This document shows, piece by piece, positions 1-5,927 of a DNA stretch of 17,209 bases. The notes under the pieces are model-generated. The model searched no databases and was not told where the DNA came from. It saw only the letters and a list, made by a program, of their open reading frames with translations. The translations under genes were made by a program, and so were the position numbers. The first letter of the stretch is position 1, and each line of letters begins with the position of its first letter. This DNA comes from CAYRHS01 sp964424125. Lineage in GTDB: Bacteria; Actinomycetota; Acidimicrobiia; IMCC26256; JAOSJL01. Location of the stretch: contig CAYRHS010000061.1 in the NCBI GenBank assembly GCA_964424125.1, positions 1-17,209 on the forward strand, written 5' to 3'.

Positions 1-1
1 C

Positions 2-627
2 GTGCCGACGATCCTCGATCGCCTCGGGGTCGAGGTGCCGGACGAGATGGCCGGCGAGCCGGTCCACGCGGAGGGGGAGGTCGACGCCGCCGCGGTCACC
101 GACCGGGCGGAGAGGATGCGGGCGGTGGCCGAGCGCCGCGAGCCGGCGGTCGTCGCCGGCCTGCTGGCCTGGATCTGCCTGGCAGCGGTCGCCGCCCTGA
201 TCGGCGGACGCCGGATCGCCCGCACCGCGGTGGCGCTGAGTACGGGCAGCGTCTTCGTCTACTTCCTCCAGCCGACGCTCGGTACCGCGCTCGTCGCCGG
301 CGCATTCCTCCTCTCCGTCCCGCTCGGTCGGCCCCTCGCCCAGCGCCTTGCCTCCGACTTCTGCCCGATCCCCACCGACGTTCTCGCCGACCGCCGCGTG
401 CGACGCTTCTTCCTGCGGATCTCACTGCTGTGGGCGTTCACGCAGTTCGCCAACGCGGGCCTCACGATCTGGCTGCTCCTCAGCCAGTCGATCGGGACCT
501 TCGTGGTCGCCAAGACCTTCGTTTCGATCTGCCTGACCGGAGGCGCCATCGTCGTGTCCACGATCTACTNNNNNNNNNNCGTCACGGAATCCTGCGCCGA
601 CGCGGTTTGGCGCCGGCGAACGTCTAG
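2..627 (+). CDS. Partial membrane protein, VC0807-like C-terminal half, interrupted by assembly gap
   Basis: The reading frame is open from the left edge, so the true start is probably outside the window. After the ten-N gap, the frame that reads RHGILRRRGL and stops at TAG 625-627 gives a sensible basic tail, so I extend the gene to 627. Residues 80-190 carry the sequence style of the actinobacterial VC0807-like membrane family: a run ending YFLQPTLGT, then SVPLGRPLA, then DFCPIP, then WAFTQFANAG. There are about four hydrophobic segments. The first 25 residues (PTILDRLGVEVPDEMAG) instead look like the C-terminal end of sulfatase or alkaline-phosphatase-like enzymes. The gene is therefore either a fusion or a misjoined contig end. 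The function of VC0807-like proteins is not established. Confidence is good for a real membrane gene and low for its full architecture. Confidence 0.6.
   Translation, partial: ADDPRSPRGRGAGRDGRRAGPRGGGGRRRRGHRPGGEDAGGGRAPRAGGRRRPAGLDLPGSGRRPDRRTPDRPHRGGAEYGQRLRLLPPADARYRARRRRIPPLRPARSAPRPAPCLRLLPDPHRRSRRPPRATLLPADLTAVGVHAVRQRGPHDLAAPQPVDRDLRGRQDLRFDLPDRRRHRRVHDLXXXXRHGILRRRGLAPANV
570..579. other. Assembly gap (10 Ns)
   Basis: Ten consecutive undetermined bases interrupt the first gene. The round length suggests a scaffolding placeholder, so the true distance and the frame across it are unknown. Confidence 0.98.
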
Positions 628-648
628 GGTCGCGGACTACTCCGCAAC

Positions 649-653
649 GGAGG
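649..653 (+). promoter_or_regulatory. Ribosome binding site of the alpha/beta hydrolase gene
   Basis: GGAGG lies seven bases before the GTG at 661. It is the main reason for choosing that GTG as the start. Confidence 0.7.
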
Positions 654-660
654 CGACTGC

Positions 661-1428
661 GTGCACCGTCCGACCTTCTCGACGACCGACAACCTCCTCC
701 TTGCCGGTCACCGCCGCCTCACCGGCAGCGAACCTCGAGCCGCGGTGGTAATCGCACACGGGTTCAGCGCCTCCGCGGAAGATCCCGCCGTCGCCGCAAC
801 CGCCCTCGCCCTCACCGACGCCGGCTTCGACGTCGTCACCTACGACGCCCGCGGTCACGGCGGCTCCGAGGGCGAATCGACCCTCGGCGACCTCGAGCAG
901 CACGACGTCGCCGCGGCCGTGCACGCGGCCCGAGAGCGCAGCGATCGGCTCGTCGTCGTCGGCGCCTCGATGGGAGCGATCGCGGTCCTGCGCTATGCCG
1001 CGAATCACGGGACGGCGGTGGACGGCGTCGTCGCGGTGAGCTGCCCGGCGCGATGGGAGCTGCCCCGCACGCCGACGGCCTTCCTCTGCGCAGCGTTGAC
1101 CCGAACCAGGCCGGGCCGCGCGCTCGCCGCCCGCTGGCTGCGCGTACGCATCGCGCCCGAATGGACCGACCCCGAGCCGCCGATCTCGCTCGTGCCGAGA
1201 ATCGCATCACCGGTTGCGGTCGTGCACGGGAGACGTGACCGCTTCATTCCCCCAACGGCCGGCGCCGATCTCTTCGAAGTCGCGAACGAGCCCCGGCGTC
1301 TCTCGGTGGTCGAGGGGATGGGGCACGCGTTCGACGATGCGGCGACGCCTGCCATCCTCGAATCGATCGAGTGGACCCTCTCCTCGGCACAACAGCGGCA
1401 GCAGCCGCTCGCCGCGACCTCCGAGTAG
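661..1428 (+). CDS. Alpha/beta hydrolase (serine esterase/lipase-like)
   Basis: A 255-residue cytoplasmic hydrolase of the alpha/beta fold. The oxyanion-region HGF is at residues 33-35, the YDARGHG segment at 61-67, and the nucleophile elbow GASMG at 101-105 with Ser103 as nucleophile. Asp193 (in HGRRD) and His222 (in GMGHAF) complete the triad. The cap region between 130 and 175 is short. The length is typical of monoacylglycerol-lipase or 2-hydroxymuconate-hydrolase-like members, and the substrate cannot be read from the sequence; a carboxylic ester is expected. There is no signal peptide. The GTG start has a clear GGAGG. It follows the VC0807-like gene by about 33 bases and ends three bases before the convergent DegV gene, leaving no room for a separate terminator. 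Confidence 0.9.
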   Translation: MHRPTFSTTDNLLLAGHRRLTGSEPRAAVVIAHGFSASAEDPAVAATALALTDAGFDVVTYDARGHGGSEGESTLGDLEQHDVAAAVHAARERSDRLVVVGASMGAIAVLRYAANHGTAVDGVVAVSCPARWELPRTPTAFLCAALTRTRPGRALAARWLRVRIAPEWTDPEPPISLVPRIASPVAVVHGRRDRFIPPTAGADLFEVANEPRRLSVVEGMGHAFDDAATPAILESIEWTLSSAQQRQQPLAATSE

Positions 1429-1431
1429 GCG

Positions 1432-2283
1432 TCAGCCGGCGGGAGGGGTCGGCTCGTCCCACCACCACGCGAGCCCGGCGAGGCCGGGCCCGGTGTGCAC
1501 GACCATCACCGAGCCGAACTCGCCCAGGAACGACGTCGTCGGCTCGACCTCGGCGGTCACGCGCTCGAGGAGCCGGGCCGCGACGTCGTGCGCCAGCGCG
1601 TGCATGGCCACGACGTGGAGGTCGGCGCCGTCGGGCCGTGAACGCAAGCACGCCCCGACGATGCGGTCGAGCGCGGCGTCGGGCGACAACGCGGGCCGGA
1701 GACGCTTCACTCCCCCGCCGGCGAACTCGAAGAGCGGGTTGATCCCGAGTCGCCGGCCGGCCCAGCCCGCGATGCTCGGGACCCGACCGCTTCGGACGAG
1801 GTGATCCAGCGACGGGACGGTCGCGATCAGCCGGACTCGCTGCATCACACGCCGCGCGACCGCTTCTACCTCATCGATCGACGCGCCCCGTTCCGCGGCC
1901 CTCGCCGCGGCGAGCACGACGAGTGCCTCGGCTCCCGCGGCGGTGCTGGTGTCCACCACACGAGCACTGCCACCGATCACGCGCGCCGCCAGCGCAGCAG
2001 CCTCGTGCGTGCTGCTCATCGAGGCGGCGATCGTCAACACGAGCACCTCGTCGACCTCGTCGTCCTGGTCGAGACGCTCGCGGATCGCGGCCTCGAACTC
2101 GCCTGGCGTGGGCCCGGAAGTCGAGACCCGCTCGTCGCCGAGCAGCTCCCCGAGCGTGCGCTCACCTTCTCGCACCGACTGGTCGGCGATGGTGAGCCAC
2201 ATCGGCACGACGACGATGGAGTGACGGGCCGCGAGCTCGGTCGGGAGCGCCGCGGCACTGTCGGTGACGATTCCGACCGTCAT
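1432..2283 (-). CDS. DegV family fatty-acid-binding protein (FakB-like)
   Basis: A 283-residue protein with the DegV layout. The N-terminal VTDSAAALP (residues 6-14) is the usual TDS strand and loop. STSGPTPGEF (54-63) matches the conserved TSQPSP-type segment. A VDTSTAAG segment lies mid-protein, and SLDHLVRSGRV followed by LGINPLF matches the family's LxxLxxGGR and KPLL-type region. DegV/FakB proteins bind a free fatty acid and present it to a FakA kinase, giving acyl-phosphate, the donor used by PlsY. No FakA-like kinase is visible here. The ATG overlaps the stop of the MFS gene as ATGA, indicating translational coupling. It is the last gene of the PlsY-like/MFS/DegV unit, which fits a lipid role. 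Confidence 0.9.
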   Translation of the reverse strand: MTVGIVTDSAAALPTELAARHSIVVVPMWLTIADQSVREGERTLGELLGDERVSTSGPTPGEFEAAIRERLDQDDEVDEVLVLTIAASMSSTHEAAALAARVIGGSARVVDTSTAAGAEALVVLAAARAAERGASIDEVEAVARRVMQRVRLIATVPSLDHLVRSGRVPSIAGWAGRRLGINPLFEFAGGGVKRLRPALSPDAALDRIVGACLRSRPDGADLHVVAMHALAHDVAARLLERVTAEVEPTTSFLGEFGSVMVVHTGPGLAGLAWWWDEPTPPAG

Positions 2284-3518
2284 GCTCCCGCCATCTCTGT
2301 CTCCTCGTCGCCGAGGCGTACCACGAGCGCGCTCGCGAGCACCAGTAGCCCCGAACAGAGGAGTACCAGGCGAGACGGCTCGAGGTGACCTACGAGGGGC
2401 CAGTTCACCTCGGCGACCAAGTCCCCCGCCAGTCCCGCGCCGATCGCGGCCAGCGCGAGCCCGACCCGGATCACCACATGGAACGCCGCGAACGCGAGCA
2501 CCCGTCGGGGGCCGTCGAGGCTCGACTGAATGGCGCCCATCCCCGAAGCGAGCGTGTACGCGGCGGCCGCGCCGAAGGCGACGGCGCCGAGGTACGCGAA
2601 CCACAGCCACGGCGACAGACTGAAGGTCGCGACGATCACGCCGATCCCCAGGACGCCGGCCCGCGTCCGCAGCAGCAGGTTCCCGCCCTGGTGCCGTTGG
2701 AGCACAGCGAGACCGGCAGCTGCCCCGACGCCGAAGAGCGCGATGAGCAGCCCGAACTCGGCGTCCGAGGCGCCGAGCACGTCGCGCACGAAAACGATCC
2801 CCAACGAGAAGAGCGCACCGAGACCGAGCGCCACCGAAGCGGCCGCGGGCATCACCGCTCGCACGAGCGGGATCCGGAACGCCTTGAGGAACGAGGTCTC
2901 CTCTTCCGGCGCCGGCACCGTGTGGCTCGGGGGTGCGAGCTCGTGGATGCGCGAGATGAGCATGAACGAAGCGACGAAGGTCGCGGCGTCGATCCAGAAC
3001 ACCAACGCCAACGGCCGCCCGGCGAGGTCGGCGCCGGGAAGTGCCGCAACCAGCGCGAACAGCGCCGCCCCGAGCGGGATGCTCCCGTAGGAGCTCCCGA
3101 GGACGAGGCCGTTCGCGACCGGGAGCTGGTCGTCCTCGACGAGGTCCGGGATCGACGCGTCGCGAGCAGGAAGGAAGACGATGCTCGCGACCTCGAGCAG
3201 GAACGCCCAGAGGTAGATCCACCACAAGCCGCGAACGAGTGGTACGAGGGCGACCATGCCGGCGCGGGTCGCATCCATGGTGAGCATCGTCCGGCGCCGG
3301 TCCCAGCGGTGAGCGGCGCGCGCCGCCAGCGGTCCGCCCACGGCGGCGGGGAGGAGGCGCAGGGCGAGGATGCCGCCAACCGCCGCCGGTGAACCGGTGA
3401 TCTTGAGGACCAGTGCCATGAACGCGACCGTCCCCATCCAGTCGCCGAGCGCGGAGACGCCCTGTCCGACGAGGAGGTCCCGGTAGCCGGGACGGCGAAC
3501 GATCGCGGCGACGGTCAC
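2280..3518 (-). CDS. MFS transporter (EntS/LplT-like exporter type)
   Basis: A 412-residue integral membrane protein with roughly 12 hydrophobic segments and a central hydrophilic stretch around 195-215 (rich in Pro and Glu), as expected for two six-helix halves. The loop after helix 2, GGPLAARAAHRWDRRR (61-76), is the motif A equivalent of the major facilitator superfamily. The start DLLVGQGVSALGDWM resembles the MFS_3 exporter group, which includes the enterobactin exporter EntS; the lysophospholipid transporter LplT has a similar overall plan. The substrate is unknown. The GTG start has no clear ribosome site, but the PlsY-like stop lies only seven bases upstream, so coupling is likely. 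Its 3' end overlaps the DegV start by four bases. Lipid transport is my inference from the neighbours. Confidence 0.88.
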   Translation of the reverse strand: MTVAAIVRRPGYRDLLVGQGVSALGDWMGTVAFMALVLKITGSPAAVGGILALRLLPAAVGGPLAARAAHRWDRRRTMLTMDATRAGMVALVPLVRGLWWIYLWAFLLEVASIVFLPARDASIPDLVEDDQLPVANGLVLGSSYGSIPLGAALFALVAALPGADLAGRPLALVFWIDAATFVASFMLISRIHELAPPSHTVPAPEEETSFLKAFRIPLVRAVMPAAASVALGLGALFSLGIVFVRDVLGASDAEFGLLIALFGVGAAAGLAVLQRHQGGNLLLRTRAGVLGIGVIVATFSLSPWLWFAYLGAVAFGAAAAYTLASGMGAIQSSLDGPRRVLAFAAFHVVIRVGLALAAIGAGLAGDLVAEVNWPLVGHLEPSRLVLLCSGLLVLASALVVRLGDEETEMAGA

Positions 3519-3525
3519 GGGCGCG

Positions 3526-4134
3526 TCAGGACGCCGCGTATCGATCGCGGTCGAACAACAGGCGCGTCACATAGGTGCGCGGACGACCGTCCGCCGGTCG
3601 CTCGTTCCCGACCAGCCGCTTGACGAGCATCGGTGCCGCCACGGCAGCGCCGGCGAGCGCGGCCGCGGTCCACCCGAGCGCGGCCAGCGCCGGCGTCACG
3701 GTGACTTCCGCGACGAACGAACCGAGAGCGGTCTGACCGAAGATCCGCCCGATGGCCATCCCACCGAGGAGGATGAGCGACCCGGGCCATGCCGTCACCG
3801 CCAGCGCACCCATGGCGGTGGTGAGGCCGCGCCCGCCCGCGCCACGAAGGAACGGTGACCAGTTATGGCCGACGACGGCCACGCCGCCCGCGAGGGCCGC
3901 GAGCTCGGGACGGCCCGAGCCGGCGAGCACCGGGCCGACCGCACCCTTGCCGATGTCGAGCAGGCCGGCGACGACCATGGGGAGGAAGCCCGCCACGCGA
4001 TAGACGCCGGTGCCCGAGACGGTGCCCGCATCGATGTCGCGCAGGTCCACCCCTCGAGTCCATCCCGTCGCGATGTTCGAAAACGGGATGGCCCCGGCAA
4101 CGAACGCGACCACGAGGATTCCGGCGGCTTCCAT
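3526..4134 (-). CDS. PlsY-like glycerol-3-phosphate acyltransferase family protein, divergent
   Basis: A 202-residue membrane protein with about five hydrophobic segments, the usual PlsY size. GAIPFSNI (residues 14-21) and RGVDLRDIDAGTVSGTG (27-43) align with PlsY motif 1. GHNWSPFLRGAGGRGLTT (89-106) aligns with motif 2, normally GHxFPxFxxFKGGKGVAT. PlsY transfers an acyl group from acyl-phosphate to glycerol-3-phosphate at the inner membrane face. This copy departs from the consensus: GSGNxGATN is replaced by DAGTVSGTG, and the GGK lysine is Arg102. A changed acceptor or donor is possible. The ATG at 4134 has GGAG three bases upstream; the frame stays open further upstream, but that part is hydrophilic and unlike the family. 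It is the first gene of a unit with the MFS and DegV genes. Confidence 0.82.
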   Translation of the reverse strand: MEAAGILVVAFVAGAIPFSNIATGWTRGVDLRDIDAGTVSGTGVYRVAGFLPMVVAGLLDIGKGAVGPVLAGSGRPELAALAGGVAVVGHNWSPFLRGAGGRGLTTAMGALAVTAWPGSLILLGGMAIGRIFGQTALGSFVAEVTVTPALAALGWTAAALAGAAVAAPMLVKRLVGNERPADGRPRTYVTRLLFDRDRYAAS

Positions 4135-4212
4135 CTGCTCCGTTGTAGTCCGCTGCCCCCCGGACGTGCGGGTTTCTCGCCTGCAACCGCTGGCTCGCCA
4201 TGCGGATTCCGA

Positions 4213-4242
4213 CCGATTCGCGGCAGACACTGCCCGAATCGG
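4213..4242. repeat. Long inverted repeat in the divergent PlsY-like/PI-PLC intergenic region
   Basis: The left arm CCGATTCG plus GGCAG (4213-4220 and 4222-4226) pairs with CTGCC plus CGAATCGG (4230-4242). That gives 13 pairs with one bulged C at 4221 and a three-base loop ACA. It lies between the starts of two divergent genes and is not followed by a T-run on either strand, so a terminator is unlikely. An operator or a structured 5' leader of the PI-PLC message is the better reading. Confidence 0.75.
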
Positions 4243-4277
4243 ACAGACTGTTTGCCGTGTCCGATCCCGGGGCGGGG

Positions 4278-5477
4278 ATGGGACCGAGGCGCCGACACCT
4301 CCGCCGAGTGCTCGCGGCGGGGATCGTGGCATTGGTCCTGACGTCCGCTTGCAGTGCTGGCTCCTCCGACGGCGGCGAGAGTCCCACCGACGAGCAGTCC
4401 TCCGCGATCGCCCTCAACGAGATCCAGGTGCTCGGGACGCACAACAGCTACCACGTCCAACCGAGGGAGGAGATTTTCACCGCGCTCGAGATGCTGAGCG
4501 CCGAGTTGGCGGCTTCCATCGAGTACTCGCACGCGCCGCTCGACGAACAGCTGACCGACTACGGGATCCGGCAGTTCGAACTCGACGTCTTCGCCGACCC
4601 CCAAGGCGGCAAGTACGCGAGCCGCGCTGCCAACCCGGTCGTCGGTCTCCCGGCACAGTCAGACGAGCCCGCGCTCGACGAGCCTGGCTTCAAGGTGCTC
4701 CACACGCAGGACTTCGACTACGAGACGACCTGCCTGACGCTGGTGGCCTGCCTCGAGATCATCCACGGCTGGTCCGAGGACCATCCCGACCATGTGCCGG
4801 TCATGGTGATGATCGAGGGCAAGGAAGAGACCATCGAAGAAGCGGCGGCCGGCGAGACCGACCTCGAGATCCCCGATCTGGGATTCGCCGAGCCGCTGAA
4901 GCTCACGCCCGGGCTCTTCGACGACCTCGACGACGAGATTCGGTCGGTCTTCCCGGACGAGCAGCTCATCACGCCCGACGACGTCCGGGCCGGCCACGCC
5001 ACCCTCGAGGAGGCCGTGCTCGAAGACGGCTGGCCGTCACTCACCGAGGCTCGCGGCAAGCTCATGTTCGCGCTCGTGAACACGGGCGGCACTCGTGAGG
5101 TGTACCTCGAAGGGCACGAGGCCCTCGCGGGACGAGTGATGTTCACCAGCTCGGAGCCCGGTCGGCCCGATGCCGCGTTCGTCCGCGCGGACGACCCCAT
5201 CGAAGGCCAGGACGAGATCCAGGAGCTCGTGCGCGACGGTTACCTGGTCCGGACCCGAGCCGATGTCCCCACCGAGGACGCCCGATCCGGCGACACGACG
5301 CGCCGTGACGCCGCCCTGACGAGCGGAGCGCAGTTCGTCTCGACCGACTATCCGGTCCCCGATCCCGACTTCGAGTCCGGCTACGTCGTGACGCTTCCCG
5401 ACGCGACACCCGCTCGGTGCAACCCGATCAACGCTCCGTCCGACTGCACCCCGGAACTGATCGCCGAGGAGTCCTGA
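4278..5477 (+). CDS. Secreted Ca2+-dependent phosphatidylinositol-specific phospholipase C, lipoprotein
   Basis: A 399-residue exported enzyme. With the ATG at 4278 it starts MGPRRRHLRRVL followed by a hydrophobic stretch and LTSAC with Cys25, which fits a lipobox of the looser type, then a Ser/Gly/Asp-rich linker. GTHNSYH (His55), the FELDVF segment (Glu101, Asp103), VLHTQDFD (His142) and VMVMIEGKEE (Glu180, Lys182) are the conserved blocks of the Ca2+-dependent PI-PLC family, characterised in Streptomyces antibioticus. It should cleave phosphatidylinositol to diacylglycerol and inositol phosphate outside the membrane. Four later cysteines suggest disulfides. The frame is open back to an ATG at 4200, but that would put 26 hydrophilic residues before the signal and run through the inverted repeat. 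Divergent from the PlsY-like gene; its 3' end is 15 bases from the convergent thioredoxin gene. Confidence 0.88.
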   Translation: MGPRRRHLRRVLAAGIVALVLTSACSAGSSDGGESPTDEQSSAIALNEIQVLGTHNSYHVQPREEIFTALEMLSAELAASIEYSHAPLDEQLTDYGIRQFELDVFADPQGGKYASRAANPVVGLPAQSDEPALDEPGFKVLHTQDFDYETTCLTLVACLEIIHGWSEDHPDHVPVMVMIEGKEETIEEAAAGETDLEIPDLGFAEPLKLTPGLFDDLDDEIRSVFPDEQLITPDDVRAGHATLEEAVLEDGWPSLTEARGKLMFALVNTGGTREVYLEGHEALAGRVMFTSSEPGRPDAAFVRADDPIEGQDEIQELVRDGYLVRTRADVPTEDARSGDTTRRDAALTSGAQFVSTDYPVPDPDFESGYVVTLPDATPARCNPINAPSDCTPELIAEES

Positions 5478-5492
5478 TCCCCGGAGCGGGCG

Positions 5493-5888
5493 TCAACGCT
5501 TCGCGCCGAGCGCGGGCGCCGCGAGTCGCAGAAAGACAGCGCGCGGCGGCACGCCGGTGATCCGGCCGCGTTCGTTTCCGTCCGGATCGAAGAGCATCAC
5601 CGTTGGAACACCACGGATCTGGAGCAGCCGCGCTGTCGCAGGATTCTCGTCGACGTTCAGGGCTCGGAATCGCAGTCGGTCCCCGAATTCGGCGGCCAAC
5701 TCCTCGTAGACCGAGGCGAACTGACGGCACGGGCCACACCAAGGTGCCCAGAAGTCGACCACCGTGTACCCGCTTGCCGTCTCGGCCATGAACGTGTCAT
5801 CGGTGATCGTGACGACCGAGGCCACCGGCTCACCGGGTTCGACACGCTCCTCGACGTCGTCACGGGCTCGGCGCCGCTTCCCGAACAT
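5493..5888 (-). CDS. Thioredoxin-fold protein, WCGPC active site
   Basis: A 131-residue thioredoxin. The redox centre WCGPC is at residues 50-54 (Cys51, Cys54), preceded by VVDFWAP, and the cis-proline loop GVPTVMLF has Pro95. The fold region is complete (about 24-125). A 22-residue charged N-terminal extension (MFGKRRRARDDVEER and on) precedes it; there is no signal peptide, so it is cytoplasmic. It should reduce disulfides in client proteins. It lies 39 bases downstream of the GGDEF gene on the same strand and may be the last gene of the long unit, but its strong ribosome site allows independent expression. No thioredoxin reductase gene is in view. Confidence 0.92.
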   Translation of the reverse strand: MFGKRRRARDDVEERVEPGEPVASVVTITDDTFMAETASGYTVVDFWAPWCGPCRQFASVYEELAAEFGDRLRFRALNVDENPATARLLQIRGVPTVMLFDPDGNERGRITGVPPRAVFLRLAAPALGAKR

Positions 5889-5893
5889 TCCTG

Positions 5894-5899
5894 CCTCCT
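5894..5899 (-). promoter_or_regulatory. Ribosome binding site of the thioredoxin gene
   Basis: Read on the minus strand this is AGGAGG, five bases before the ATG. It is the best ribosome site in the window and fixes the start. Confidence 0.75.
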
Positions 5900-5927
5900 G
5901 GGATCACCGGCTCACTCAGGAACCCGG

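Noticed and set aside
1432..3225. A 597-codon open frame on the minus strand covering DegV and much of the MFS gene.
   Set aside because: Only its last 283 codons look like a protein (DegV). The upstream part is an out-of-frame, Arg-rich reading of the MFS gene, and DegV has its own ATG at the MFS stop.
2385..3392. A 335-codon plus-strand frame opposite the MFS gene.
   Set aside because: It is rich in Arg, Glu, Pro and His with no hydrophobic pattern, the usual antisense shadow of a GC-rich membrane gene.
4200..4277. ATG at 4200 as the PI-PLC start.
   Set aside because: It adds 26 hydrophilic residues before the signal peptide and runs through the inverted repeat; the ATG at 4278 gives a proper lipoprotein signal.
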